From: Ornithinimicrobium faecis
GTDB lineage: Bacteria > Actinomycetota > Actinomycetes > Actinomycetales > Dermatophilaceae
NCBI RefSeq assembly: GCF_023923225.1
Contig: NZ_CP099489.1
Span: forward strand, 1,240,001 to 1,304,000
Length of the DNA: 64,000 bases
Direction: 5' to 3'
Below, piece by piece: positions 42,892 to 51,582 of this stretch. The translations under genes were made by a program, and so were the position numbers. Under the pieces are notes generated by a model. The model was not told the DNA's origin and did no database searches. It saw nothing but the letters and a program-made list of their open reading frames with translations. How positions within the stretch are numbered: the stretch's first letter is position 1; each line of letters opens with the position of its first letter.

Positions 42892-43543
42892 ACCGGTCCA
42901 ATCGTGTCTCGAGCATGCCCTGGGCGGTCGACAGCACCAGGCAGAACACCCAGTAGACCAGGGCGGCTTGGATGTAGAGCACCATGAACTCCTGGGTGAA
43001 GGCGGCGATCTTCTGGGCCTCGCGGAACAGCTCGGTCACCAGGATCATCGAGGCCAGTGAGGTGTCCTTGACCAGGGAGATGAAGGTGTTGGACAGCGGG
43101 GGCACCGACACCCGGGCCGCCTGCGGCAGGATCAGCCGGCGCAGGGACTGGCTGTGGCTCATGCCGATGGTGTAGCCCGCCTCCCACTGGCCCTTGGGCA
43201 CCGACAGGATCGCGGCCCGGATCACCTCTGCCGCATAACCGCCGACGTTGAGGGAGAAGGCCACGATGGCGCTGGGCCAGGGGTCGATCAGCACCCCGAG
43301 GGAGGGCAGGCCATAGAAGATGACGAACAGCTGCACCAGCAGGGGCGTGCCGCGGATCACCGAGATGTAGGCGCGGGCCAGCCACGACACGAACCGGTTG
43401 CCGGACAGCCGCATCAGCGCCACGACGAGCGCCAGCACCAGCCCGATGGCGAAGGACGCCAGGGCCAGCGGGATGGTGCCGGTCAGCCCGCCGCGGACGA
43501 TGGGCCACAGCGAGTCCAGGAAGAGTTGCCAGGTGTCGGTCAC
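42878..43543 (-). CDS. Polar amino-acid ABC importer permease
   Basis: HisM/GlnP-type permease, 221 residues, with five hydrophobic segments. It has ISVIRGTPLLVQLFVIFYGLP, the family N-terminal region, and the EAA loop EVIRAAILSVPKGQWEAGYTIGMSHSQSLRRLILPQA. Only one permease gene is present, implying a homodimeric channel. Confidence 0.93.
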   Translation of the reverse strand: MTDTWQLFLDSLWPIVRGGLTGTIPLALASFAIGLVLALVVALMRLSGNRFVSWLARAYISVIRGTPLLVQLFVIFYGLPSLGVLIDPWPSAIVAFSLNVGGYAAEVIRAAILSVPKGQWEAGYTIGMSHSQSLRRLILPQAARVSVPPLSNTFISLVKDTSLASMILVTELFREAQKIAAFTQEFMVLYIQAALVYWVFCLVLSTAQGMLETRLDRYVAH

Positions 43544-43569
43544 GAGGTCAGGTCCTCAGCTGGTGCGGG

Positions 43570-44388
43570 TCACTGAGAGACGTCGGCGCCGAAGTACTTC
43601 TCGCCGAGCTCGGCCAGTGTGCCGTCCTCCGCGAGCCCGGCCAGGGCCTCGTCGAAGGCGCCGACCAGCTCCTCCTTGTCCTGCCCGAACGCGAAGGCGT
43701 TGAGCGAGGCCTCGTCGAGCTCGGCGGCGATCGCGATCGGGCTGTCCGGGTGCTCCTTGGTGTAGTCCAGGAAGGTCAGGGAGTCGTTGACGGTCGCGTC
43801 GACCCGGCCCTGCTCCAGCAGCGCGACGGCCTGGGCCCAGCCCTCGACACCCTCGACGTTGGCACCAGCGCCCTCGGCGATCTTGCCCCAGTTGCTGTTG
43901 AGCGACTGGGCGGTGGTCTTGCCGTCCAGGTCGGTCAGGCCGCTGATGTCGGTGGTGTCTTCTGGGATCACGATGACCCCGGGGGAGACGGTGTAGGGCT
44001 CGCTGAACAGATAGCTCGCCTCGCGCTCGGGGTTGATCGAGACCTGGTTGGCGATCACGTCAAAGCGTCCGGCCTCCAGCCCGGCAAACAGGGCGTCCCA
44101 CTGGGTCTCCTGGTATTCGATCTCCAGGTCCAGCTTCTCGGCGACCGCCTCGACCACATCGATGTCATAGCCAGTCAACTCGCCGGCCCCGCCCTCGTGG
44201 AAGCTGAACGGGCGGTAGGTGCCCTCGGTCCCCACGACGAGGACACCCTCGTTGGCCAGGCCGTAGGCGGAGCCGCTGGCGGCGGCCTGCCCGTCACCGT
44301 CGTCGCTCGCCTCGCCACTGCTGGAGCAGGCGGCGAGGGCGAGCGCGGAGGCAGCGAGGGTGACGGTGAGGGTGCGGTTGAGCGACAT
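43570..44388 (-). CDS. Amino-acid ABC importer substrate-binding lipoprotein
   Basis: 272 residues with a lipoprotein signal (LTVTLAASALALAACSSSG) and the SBP_bac_3 fold: YRPFSFHEGGAGELTGYDIDVVEAVAEKLDLEIEYQETQWDALFAGLEAGRFDVIANQVSINPER. The YRPFSF/GYDIDV pattern and the N-Q-V-S motif resemble cystine/polar amino-acid receptors. The ATG at 44388 was chosen because the signal peptide begins there. Confidence 0.9.
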   Translation of the reverse strand: MSLNRTLTVTLAASALALAACSSSGEASDDGDGQAAASGSAYGLANEGVLVVGTEGTYRPFSFHEGGAGELTGYDIDVVEAVAEKLDLEIEYQETQWDALFAGLEAGRFDVIANQVSINPEREASYLFSEPYTVSPGVIVIPEDTTDISGLTDLDGKTTAQSLNSNWGKIAEGAGANVEGVEGWAQAVALLEQGRVDATVNDSLTFLDYTKEHPDSPIAIAAELDEASLNAFAFGQDKEELVGAFDEALAGLAEDGTLAELGEKYFGADVSQ

Positions 44389-44514
44389 CTTGCGGGTGTC
44401 CTTCTGGTCGTGGATGGGGCTTGGTGCCCGATCTCGCAACGGCCCAGTGAAGCACTCCATTCCCAAGAGTGTGAAATGAATATCCAAACCTTGGCTTATG
44501 AGCGGTGGTGGGGC

Positions 44515-44862
44515 TCAGGCCGGCTGGCCGAGGAGCTCGCGCAGCTTGTCGGCTCCCCGGTGCCCTGGGGCGACGCCGTCGACGATGGTGACGATCCCGG
44601 TCGAGTTGTCGGTGCGCAGGGGCAGGATGGCCTGATAGGCGGGGGAGGCATACCAGGCCAGCGCCGACTCGCGGTCCGGGAAGGCGATGACCACGATGTC
44701 GCCGTCCCACTCGCCCTCCTGGGGTGACAGGGCACCACCGTGGATCAGGAACTGGCCACCAAAGGGCTCCAGGGTGGCGTCGATGCACCGCATGTAGCGC
44801 GCGATCTGGTCGCCGAACTGGATCTCGCGGAGGTAGCCGATGGCGTAGGCGGGAAGGCTCAT
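44515..44862 (-). CDS. DUF1330-family protein
   Basis: 115 residues: IQFGDQIARYMRCIDATLEPFGGQFLIHGG and EGEWDGDIVVIAFPDRESALAWYASPAYQAILPLR match the DUF1330 ferredoxin-like (dimeric alpha-beta barrel) family. Function unknown. AGGAGATCCTC precedes the ATG. Divergent from the next regulator gene. Confidence 0.88.
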   Translation of the reverse strand: MSLPAYAIGYLREIQFGDQIARYMRCIDATLEPFGGQFLIHGGALSPQEGEWDGDIVVIAFPDRESALAWYASPAYQAILPLRTDNSTGIVTIVDGVAPGHRGADKLRELLGQPA

Positions 44863-44967
44863 GAGGATCTCCTGTGGGTCTGGCCGGCCACGGGGTGTGG
44901 CCGCTGCACACCAGTCCACGACAAATCGGTCGAGCCGTCGATGACCTGACAGGTAATCTCCGCGGGG

Positions 44968-45732
44968 ATGACACACGCAGCGGGCCACCTGCTCAGGACC
45001 TGGCGACACCGGCGGCACCTCTCCCAGCTGGAGCTGGCCCACCGGGCGCAGGTCTCACCGCGCCATGTCAGCTTCGTGGAGACCGGCCGGTCCCGACCGA
45101 CCGTGGAGATGGTGCTCCGGCTGTGCGATCAGCTCACGGTCCCGCTGCGCGAGCAGAACCAGGTGCTGCTCGCGGCTGGTCACGCGCCGGCCCATCCGGA
45201 GCACCGGCTGGACTCGCCACCGATGGAGCAGGTCAGCGCCGCGATCGACGGCATCCTCGCGGCACACCTGCCCTTTCCCGCGCTGGTCGTAGACCGGCGG
45301 TGGGACCTGGTTGCGGCCAACGATGCGCTCTATGGGCTGCTGGACGGTCTGCCCGATCACCTGCTGGTGCCGCCGGTCAACGTCATCCGGTTGAGTGTGG
45401 ACCCGGTCGGCCTGGCACCCAGGATCGTGAACCTCGACCAGTGGCGCACGCACCTCATCCACCGGCTGCGGCGCGAGCACGATGCCAGCGCAGACCCCGA
45501 CCTGGCCAATCTGCTCACCGAGGTGGGTGACCTGCCGGCGATGCACACTGCTCCCGCGGAGTCGATGCCGTTGCTCGTGCCCCTGCGGCTGCGAGTGGGT
45601 GACGACGTCCTGTCCTTGCTCTCCACGACAACGGTCTTCGGCACGCCTCACGAGGTCACCCTGTCCGAGCTGGCGATCGAGGCCTTCTATCCCGCGGATG
45701 ATTCGACCCGGAAGCTGTTGCTCCAGGGCTAG
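44968..45732 (+). CDS. XRE-family regulator with MmyB-like ligand-binding domain
   Basis: 254 residues: HTH GHLLRTWRHRRHLSQLELAHRAQVSPRHVSFVETGRSRPTVEMVLRLCDQL, followed by the MmyB-like PAS-type domain (FPALVVDRRWDLVAANDALYGLLDGLP). Family members bind fatty-acid-like ligands. Likely controls the divergent DUF1330 gene or itself. Confidence 0.88.
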   Translation: MTHAAGHLLRTWRHRRHLSQLELAHRAQVSPRHVSFVETGRSRPTVEMVLRLCDQLTVPLREQNQVLLAAGHAPAHPEHRLDSPPMEQVSAAIDGILAAHLPFPALVVDRRWDLVAANDALYGLLDGLPDHLLVPPVNVIRLSVDPVGLAPRIVNLDQWRTHLIHRLRREHDASADPDLANLLTEVGDLPAMHTAPAESMPLLVPLRLRVGDDVLSLLSTTTVFGTPHEVTLSELAIEAFYPADDSTRKLLLQG

Positions 45733-45754
45733 CTCAAGGCCGGGTCGTCGCTGC

Positions 45755-46201
45755 TCAGAGGGTGACCTCGCCCTCCCAGCAGGTCGGCGCGCAGTTCGGC
45801 CCGTTGGGCTGGTCGCGGGTGAAGGTGAGATCGCCAGCGTGGTCGACCAAGGCTGCGTCGTCATCGCGCACGGTCAGCGTCACCAGGTGAGTTCCCTCCC
45901 AGTCGGCATCCTCGGGGGGAGTCAGATAGATGGTATCGGACGCGGGGTCCAGCACCAGGCCGTCCGCCACCTGACCGTTGACCTCGCCGGCCTCGGAAAC
46001 CTGCAGAGTCCCGGACTGGCACACGCCGTCGGCGCAGGCCTCGACCTGGTAAGGCACGTCCGGCTGCAGGTCGGCAGCCACGTGGAAGGTCACCAGGTTG
46101 CCGCACCCCTCATCGGTGCAGTTGGCACACGAAGGCATGATCGCGGCGGCCAGCGTCAGCACCCCTCCCAGGAGTGGCAGCGCACCGCCGGTCCATCTCA
46201 T
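45755..46201 (-). CDS. Small secreted or lipid-anchored protein, function unknown
   Basis: 148 residues with a hydrophobic N-terminus and six or more Cys in the mature part (CANCTDEGCGN, ACADGVCQSG, NCAPTCWEGE). The C at SCANC could be a lipobox Cys, but the consensus is weak. An all-beta fold is likely. It overlaps the YdeI-type gene stop by 4 nt. No family recognised. Confidence 0.65.
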   Translation of the reverse strand: MRWTGGALPLLGGVLTLAAAIMPSCANCTDEGCGNLVTFHVAADLQPDVPYQVEACADGVCQSGTLQVSEAGEVNGQVADGLVLDPASDTIYLTPPEDADWEGTHLVTLTVRDDDAALVDHAGDLTFTRDQPNGPNCAPTCWEGEVTL

Positions 46202-46635
46202 GGCCGCAGAGTATCCAGGATCTTGGCGATCCGCCGGTCACGCGTGTCCTCGGTCTTGGCGTCGGTGACCTGGCGGGCGTGTTCCTTGCGCTTGCTGTAG
46301 GAGAGTGCGTCGAAGGCTGCGCGTGCTGTGGGATCAGCCTCGAGGGCCGCGGTCAGCTCCGGCGGCATGTCGACGGTGCGCTCGGCCGTGTCGAGCTCGA
46401 TGGTCGCGGTGACGTTCTGCCCGATCTCAACGCCGAGGGCGGCGCGAGCTGCCTTGGACAGGCCGATCATGTTCTGGCCGCCCATCCGGGCGACCCGCAG
46501 CCGGTGGCTCGTCCCGTCGATCGTGACGACCACTGGCGGGTTCTTCGTCGACCCGAGCTCGGCCACCTGCTCATCGGTGAGCACGATGGCCGTGGCCGGA
46601 CCCATCGGATCAAGCGTCGCCTGCACGGTCAGCAT
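46198..46635 (-). CDS. YdeI/OmpD-associated family protein (DUF1905 plus OmdA)
   Basis: 145 residues: N-terminal DUF1905-like beta domain (VVVTIDGTSHRLRVARMGGQNMIGLSKAARAALGVEIGQNVTATIELD) and C-terminal OmdA-type helix bundle (PPELTAALEADPTARAAFDALSYSKRKEHARQVTDAKTEDTRDRRIAKILDTL). Function unknown, sometimes called 'bacteriocin-protection'. First gene of a two-gene operon; its start codon lies in a threefold 17-bp repeat. Confidence 0.87.
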   Translation of the reverse strand: MLTVQATLDPMGPATAIVLTDEQVAELGSTKNPPVVVTIDGTSHRLRVARMGGQNMIGLSKAARAALGVEIGQNVTATIELDTAERTVDMPPELTAALEADPTARAAFDALSYSKRKEHARQVTDAKTEDTRDRRIAKILDTLRP

Positions 46636-46673
46636 TTCTGCACCATCAGCATTTCAGCACCGTCAACATCTCG
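46623..46673. repeat. Three tandem 17-bp repeats at a start codon
   Basis: Unit GCACCRTCAGCATTTCN occurs three times (46623-46639, 46640-46656, 46657-46673) with two or three differences. On the minus strand each unit contains an ATG(C/T)TGA context, so the real YdeI-type start codon is the last of three near-identical copies. Confidence 0.75.
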
Positions 46674-46707
46674 ACACAGTAGCGTCCGATGGCGGTAGCC
46701 TCCAGGC

Positions 46708-47259
46708 ATGCGCACTCTTGTGGTCAGCGTCATTGCCGATGAGCGGCCCGGCCTCGTCGCCGAGCTCGCGAGCACCGTCGCCGAGCACGGCGGCAACTGG
46801 CTGGAGAGCCAGATGGGACGCCTGGCCGGCAAGTTCGCCGGCGCCGTCCTGATCGAGGTCGAGGCCGACCGGGTCGAGGAGCTCACCACTGCACTGCAGG
46901 GCCTGAGCGAGATCGGTGTCGTCGATGTCTCCGAGGCAGGCGACGGGTCCGGGCCGACCGCTGAGCCGGTGGGGCTGCACGTCGTTGGTCAGGACCAGCC
47001 CGGCATCGTGCGCGAGGTCACCCGCGCCCTCGCCGACCGCGGCCTGAGCATCCAGGAGTTCCACACCTCGACCAGCGACGCCCCGATGACCGGCGACCGG
47101 TTGTTCGAGGCCATCGCCGTCGTGGGACTCACCGACGGCTCGGACCTGACCGACCTGCGCTCCTCGCTGGACGAGGTCTCCAGCGAGCTGAGCCTCGACA
47201 TCCAGCTCGACGACGGTGACGAGGGCCCCGCCTGGGGCGAGGTGCCCGACCCGACCTGA
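46708..47259 (+). CDS. Two-ACT-domain protein, GcvR-like
   Basis: 183 residues with two ACT domains: VVSVIADERPGLVAELASTVAEHGGNWLESQMGRLAGKFAGAVLIEV and LHVVGQDQPGIVREVTRALADRGLSIQEFHTSTSDAPMTGDRLFEAIAVV. The layout matches GcvR, an amino-acid-binding regulator that acts through protein contacts, but the partner GcvA is not seen here. Confidence 0.86.
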   Translation: MRTLVVSVIADERPGLVAELASTVAEHGGNWLESQMGRLAGKFAGAVLIEVEADRVEELTTALQGLSEIGVVDVSEAGDGSGPTAEPVGLHVVGQDQPGIVREVTRALADRGLSIQEFHTSTSDAPMTGDRLFEAIAVVGLTDGSDLTDLRSSLDEVSSELSLDIQLDDGDEGPAWGEVPDPT

Positions 47260-47310
47260 GGAAAGCGCCAGGCCGAGACCGGTCTCACCGAGATGGTGGG
47301 CGCCGCGGCC

Positions 47311-47970
47311 TCACGGCCCCGGCGAGAGTATGCCGAGGTGCAGCGCGCGCAGGACCGCCCGGGTGCGGTCCCTGACACCGAGCTTGGCCAGCAGGGTGGA
47401 CAGGTGGTTCTTCACCGTCCCCTCGGCCAGGAACAGCGACTCAGCGATCTCGCGGTTGCTGAAACCGCTGGCCAGCAGGCGCAGGATCTCGGTCTCGCGC
47501 GGCGTCAGCGGCTCCGGCGTGGGCAGGTGGGCGAAGTCGTCCGGCACGGGCAGGGAGCCCAGGCCCTGGAGCAGGCGCTCGGTGAGCGCGGGCTGCACCA
47601 GGGTGCCACCACCGGCGAGGCTGCGGATCGCGCCGACCAGCTCCTCGAGGGTGACGTCCTTGAGCAGATAACCCTTGGCGCCGGCCCGCAACGCCCGCAG
47701 CACCAACTCGTCGTCATCAAAGGTGGTGAGCACGAGGGCAGGAACCTGGCTGCCGCGCTCGCGCAACGCCTCCAGGGTGGCGATGCCGTCGCGCCCCGGC
47801 ATCCGCAGGTCCAGCAGCAGCACGTCGGGGGAGAGCTCCTCCACGAGCGCCAGCGCCTCGTCACCATCGGCGGCGTGCCCGACCACCTCCACCTCGTCGG
47901 TGATCGCCAGCAGGCTGTCCAGGCCCTGGCGGATCAGGGTCTGGTCATCGGTGATGACGACCCGGATCAT
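47311..47970 (-). CDS. LuxR/NarL-type response regulator (second system)
   Basis: 219 residues: receiver IRVVITDDQTLIRQGLDSLLAITDEVEVVG, phospho-Asp in VLLLDLRMPGRDG, and LuxR HTH LTPRETEILRLLASGFSNREIAESLFLAEGTVKNHLSTLLAKLG. Its start is reached through a 14-codon mini-ORF that overlaps both the kinase stop and this start. Confidence 0.92.
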   Translation of the reverse strand: MIRVVITDDQTLIRQGLDSLLAITDEVEVVGHAADGDEALALVEELSPDVLLLDLRMPGRDGIATLEALRERGSQVPALVLTTFDDDELVLRALRAGAKGYLLKDVTLEELVGAIRSLAGGGTLVQPALTERLLQGLGSLPVPDDFAHLPTPEPLTPRETEILRLLASGFSNREIAESLFLAEGTVKNHLSTLLAKLGVRDRTRAVLRALHLGILSPGP

Positions 47971-48011
47971 GCGGACACCACCGCGTCGGCCGACGCGTCG
48001 ACCCGGATCAT
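47967..48011 (-). CDS. 14-codon mini-ORF between histidine kinase and response regulator
   Basis: The ATG overlaps the kinase TGA (ATGA) and its own TGA overlaps the regulator ATG (ATGA). Peptide MIRVDASADAVVSA. It arose by a 41-bp duplication: GTGYCCGCATGATCCGGGTC is present at both starts with one difference. The first four codons copy the regulator's own MIRV. Confidence 0.45.
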   Translation of the reverse strand: MIRVDASADAVVSA

Positions 48012-49186
48012 GCGGGCACGCTCACGCCAACCGGCCCGTCGACCGGCAGCGCAGCTGGCAGTTCGACCAGCACCTTAAAGCCCGGGGAACCCGCAATGTC
48101 GAGACGGCCGCCCTGTGCCTCGACGCGCTCCCGGAGCCCGTTGAGCCCGTGCCCCGCAGTGAGCCGATGTGCGCCCCGCCCGTCGTCCCGCGCTTCGAGG
48201 CGCACGATTCCGTCGGCGCTGGCCAGGGAGATCCAGAGGTTCTCCGCCTCCGCGTGCCGGATCGTGTTGGTGGTGACCTCCTGCACGGCGCGCACCAGCG
48301 TGGTGGAGTGCCCGTCCCCGACGTCGAGGGCCGGGTCGATGTCCAGGTGGACCCGCGGGTGGGGGACCTCCTGGGCCACCCGGGCCAGCGCGCTGGGCAG
48401 ATCGAAGCTGCGCTCCCGCTCGGTCCCCACCACCGAGCGCACGTCGCCGAGCAGCTCCTTGGCCAGCGTGCGGGCCCGCACCACGTGCTCGCGGGCCGGC
48501 CCGTCCACCTGGTGGGTGGCCACCTCGAGCTCCACGGACAGCACGGTCAGCTGGTGGCCCAGCACGTCGTGCAGCTCACGGGAGATCCGCAGCCGCTCCT
48601 GCGCCTGACTGGACTCGGCGAGCAGCGCCGAGGTGCTCTGCAGCTCCACGTGCGCGACGGTGACGTCACGCAACGCCTCGGCCACCCGCTCCTGGCTCCA
48701 CACCATGACCGCGCTGGCGACCTGCAGCAGCGTGTAGAGCATCGTGGCCAGCGCCAGCTCGGGGATCGGCGCGGAACCCTCGACCAGCGGCCCCACCCCC
48801 GAGAGCGCAGCCACGATGACCAGCGCATTCCAGGAGATCACGATCGCGATGAGGCGCAGATCCAGGTGGTGGGCGCAGATCGCGGTGCCGAAGACCAGCA
48901 GGATCAGGCTCATCCCGCCGGGGTTGGGGGACAGCAGTGCCACCGCGGAGGCAGCCAGGACCGCCGGAGCCACCAGAGCGAGCCGTCCGATCGCAGTCGC
49001 AGGAGTGCGCCGGGCGGCGGCCACCCCCAGCAGCACCAAGAACAGCACAAAGATGGCCAACCAGCCGGCGAAGTAGCCCCCCGACGCGCGGTCCCAGACC
49101 ATGGCCCCCTCCACCGTCCCGACCAGCACGCACACCACCAGCAGGCTCAGCGCGGCCCAGATCTCCATGCTGCCGCGTCGTTCCAT
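48008..49186 (-). CDS. Sensor histidine kinase, HisKA_3 type (second system)
   Basis: 392 residues: five or six N-terminal transmembrane helices, phospho-acceptor helix QERLRISRELHDVLGHQLTVLSVELEVATH, N-box VQEVTTNTIRHAEAENLW, and ATP lid HGLNGLRERVEAQGG. No extracellular domain. Divergent from an ABC exporter over 176 bp. Confidence 0.92.
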   Translation of the reverse strand: MERRGSMEIWAALSLLVVCVLVGTVEGAMVWDRASGGYFAGWLAIFVLFLVLLGVAAARRTPATAIGRLALVAPAVLAASAVALLSPNPGGMSLILLVFGTAICAHHLDLRLIAIVISWNALVIVAALSGVGPLVEGSAPIPELALATMLYTLLQVASAVMVWSQERVAEALRDVTVAHVELQSTSALLAESSQAQERLRISRELHDVLGHQLTVLSVELEVATHQVDGPAREHVVRARTLAKELLGDVRSVVGTERERSFDLPSALARVAQEVPHPRVHLDIDPALDVGDGHSTTLVRAVQEVTTNTIRHAEAENLWISLASADGIVRLEARDDGRGAHRLTAGHGLNGLRERVEAQGGRLDIAGSPGFKVLVELPAALPVDGPVGVSVPA

Positions 49187-49362
49187 GCCACCACCCTATG
49201 GACCGGCTCCCGTAGCGGTGAGTGCCAGAAGTCACGGGTCGGATCGGTGACCTCCGGCAGATGTGCCGGGCCCCTCCCACTTCCTAGCGTGGATCCCACG
49301 CTGCCGACACGACGCAGCACCCCACTAGAGCAGCCACTAGAGCAGCCACCAAGGAGAGTCCC

Positions 49363-50295
49363 GTGCCAGTCATCGAGATCGAGGAACTGCGCAAGACGTA
49401 TGCCGGCAGGCACGTGGTCGACGGCGTGAACCTGACCGTGGAGCCCGGGGAGATCTTCGGGATCCTCGGGCGCAACGGCGCCGGCAAGACCACGACCGTG
49501 GAGTGCGCCATCGGGTTGCGCAAGCCCGACGGCGGGCGGGTGCACACCTTCGGCCTCGACCCGCGGGCCGAGCGCGCCCGGGTGCTGCAATCCGTCGGGG
49601 TCCAGTTGCAGTCGGCCTATCTGCACATGAGCCTGACCGTCATCGAGCAGGTCCGGCTCTATCGCTCGTTCTATCGCGACGGCCTCGATCCGGACGAGCT
49701 CCTGGAGCGCCTGGACCTGCAGCGGTTGCGCACGGCCCGCACGGACCAGCTCTCCGGCGGTGAGCTGCAGCGGTTGAGCATCGCCACCGCGCTGGTCGGC
49801 AAACCGCGGCTGGCCGTGCTCGACGAGCTCACCTCCGGGCTGGACTCCGCGGCACGGCGCCAGATGTGGCAGCTGATCGAGGACATGCGGGACGACGGCA
49901 TCACGATCGTGCTGGTCAGCCACTTCATGGAGGAGGTCGAGCGCCTCGCCGACCGGGTGGCGGTCCTGGACGCCGGGCGGGTCGTGGCGCTGGACACCCC
50001 CGCAGGCCTGGTCCGGGCGGCCGGAGGAGACGACGCGGTGCGCTTCCGCGTCCACGGGCCGCTAGAGGCGAGCCTGCTGACCGCCCTGCCGGGCGTCGAT
50101 GACGTGTCCATCGAGGGCACCTGGGTGCGGGTCTCTGGCCGGGGGGACCTGGTGGGGCAGGTCACGAGCGCTCTGATGAGCCACGGCATACCGGCCACTG
50201 ACTTCACCACCCGCACGGCGTCGTTGGACGACGCCTTCCTGCAGCTCACCGGCCACGCGCTCGGTGAGCCCGAGCCCCAGCCCGGGCTGGCCTGA
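49363..50295 (+). CDS. ABC exporter ATP-binding protein (DrrA-like)
   Basis: 310 residues: Walker A GRNGAGKTTTVECAIGL, signature LSGGELQRLSIATAL, Walker B LAVLDELTSGLDS (Glu before Leu rather than DEPT) and switch His in LVSHFMEE. The C-terminal extension with R.HGPLEASLLTALPGVDDV is of the DrrA/NodI type. GTG start after AAGGAGAG. Confidence 0.9.
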   Translation: MPVIEIEELRKTYAGRHVVDGVNLTVEPGEIFGILGRNGAGKTTTVECAIGLRKPDGGRVHTFGLDPRAERARVLQSVGVQLQSAYLHMSLTVIEQVRLYRSFYRDGLDPDELLERLDLQRLRTARTDQLSGGELQRLSIATALVGKPRLAVLDELTSGLDSAARRQMWQLIEDMRDDGITIVLVSHFMEEVERLADRVAVLDAGRVVALDTPAGLVRAAGGDDAVRFRVHGPLEASLLTALPGVDDVSIEGTWVRVSGRGDLVGQVTSALMSHGIPATDFTTRTASLDDAFLQLTGHALGEPEPQPGLA

Positions 50296-50305
50296 GAGGA
50301 CGATC

Positions 50306-51085
50306 ATGACTGACACGACGACGCTGCCCGAGGCGCGCAGCCTGCCCGCAGCCGGCCGGGCGCAGCTGCTCCTGGCCGAGGCCCGGATGACGATCCGCGA
50401 CACCTCCGGGCTGATCCTGCCGATCGGCATGCCGCTGCTGATCATGGTGATGAACGGTTTGGGGGGCAGCTCCGACCAGGTCCTGCCCAGCGGGTCCACT
50501 GTGATGAACGAGATCCTGATGCCGCTGACCGTCACGATGGTGGTGGCACTGGTGGGCGTGGTGAACATGCCCTCGTTCCTGGCGTCCTATCGCAAGTACG
50601 GCGTGCTCAAGCGGCTCGCCGTCACGCCGGCCCGACCGATCACGATCCTGGCGGCCCAGGGGATCGTCAGCCTCGCCCAGGTGCTCATCGGAGTCGCCGT
50701 GATGATGGGGGTCGGCATGGCCGCCCTCGGCGTCACCCTGCCCGTCAGCCTGGGGTGGGCCCTGGTCGCCGGGGGTCTGCTGGTTGCCGCGATGTATGCC
50801 GTGGGTCTGCTGATCGCGGCCACCGCACCGACGGTGAATGCCGGCCTGGCACTGGGCCTGGGTGCGTTCTTCCTGATGCTCGCCCTCGGCGGCGGCTTCG
50901 GCCCCGTCGAGAACTTGCCGGACGTGCTGCGGCAGGCGGGGGAGCTGTTGCCCTATGGCGCTGGCAACGCTGCCCTGTCCGCGGCGTGGATCGGTGAGGC
51001 TCCGGCGCTGCAGGACCTGGGTGTCCTCGGTGCCTGGACCGTGGTGGCTGGCGGGCTTGCGGGCCGGCTCTTCCGCTGGACGTGA
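50306..51085 (+). CDS. ABC-2-type exporter permease (DrrB-like)
   Basis: 259 residues, six hydrophobic segments, with the ABC-2 signature SFLASYRKYGVLKRLAVTPARPITILAAQ. It begins 10 nt after the ATPase. With the neighbouring kinase/regulator it mirrors the exporter module at 18.5-22 kb. Confidence 0.88.
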   Translation: MTDTTTLPEARSLPAAGRAQLLLAEARMTIRDTSGLILPIGMPLLIMVMNGLGGSSDQVLPSGSTVMNEILMPLTVTMVVALVGVVNMPSFLASYRKYGVLKRLAVTPARPITILAAQGIVSLAQVLIGVAVMMGVGMAALGVTLPVSLGWALVAGGLLVAAMYAVGLLIAATAPTVNAGLALGLGAFFLMLALGGGFGPVENLPDVLRQAGELLPYGAGNAALSAAWIGEAPALQDLGVLGAWTVVAGGLAGRLFRWT

Positions 51086-51174
51086 GCCGCCCAGATCGTC
51101 ACCTGGTCATCCGGCGTGCCGGTCAGCCGGTCGGAGCGAAGGGCTCGCTCTCCTCGAATGGTCACTGTTCAATG

Positions 51175-51187
51175 TATAGTCACTGCA
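51175..51187 (+). promoter_or_regulatory. Candidate -10 element for a leaderless cmtR-like transcript
   Basis: TATAGT at 51175-51180 ends 6 nt before the ATG, so transcription would start at or next to the start codon. TCACTG occurs at 51162 and 51180, flanking the -10, and may be repressor half-sites. No ribosome site precedes the ATG. Confidence 0.45.
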
Positions 51188-51582
51188 TGCTGACCATTGC
51201 TTCTCGGGTGGACGTGATGAACCGGTTGGGTCGGGCGATGGCCGATGCCACGCGGTCGCGGATCTTGCTGTCGTTGTTGGCTGAGCCGGGGTATCCGGCT
51301 CAGCTCGCACGGGACCTGGACCTGTCGCGCACGAACGTGTCGAACCATCTGGCGTGCCTGCGTGGATGCGGGATCGTCGTCGCTGAGCCCGAGGGCAGGA
51401 AGACCCGCTACGAGATCTCCGACCCCCACCTCGCCGCCGCTCTGACGGCGCTGGTGGAGGTGACGCTGGCGGTCGATGAGGATGAGCCGTGCATCGACCC
51501 GGAGTGCTCAGTTCCGGGTTGCTGTGGTCCCGACGCCGTGGCTTCTGCTGCCGTTGAGGCCGGGGCGGAGGGGGCGCGGTGA
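51187..51582 (+). CDS. CmtR-like ArsR/SmtB metal sensor
   Basis: 131 residues closely following CmtR (Cd/Pb sensor): LGRAMADATRSRILLSLLAEPGYPAQLARDLDLSRTNVSNHLACLRGCGIVVAEPEGRKTRYEISDPHLAAAL. The two Cys of the recognition region (CLRGC) and the Cys in VDEDEPC are the CmtR metal ligands. A C-terminal extension adds CIDPECSVPGCCGP, giving more potential thiol ligands. GTGA overlap with the P-type ATPase gene. Represses the pair until metal binds (family knowledge). Confidence 0.9.
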   Translation: MLTIASRVDVMNRLGRAMADATRSRILLSLLAEPGYPAQLARDLDLSRTNVSNHLACLRGCGIVVAEPEGRKTRYEISDPHLAAALTALVEVTLAVDEDEPCIDPECSVPGCCGPDAVASAAVEAGAEGAR

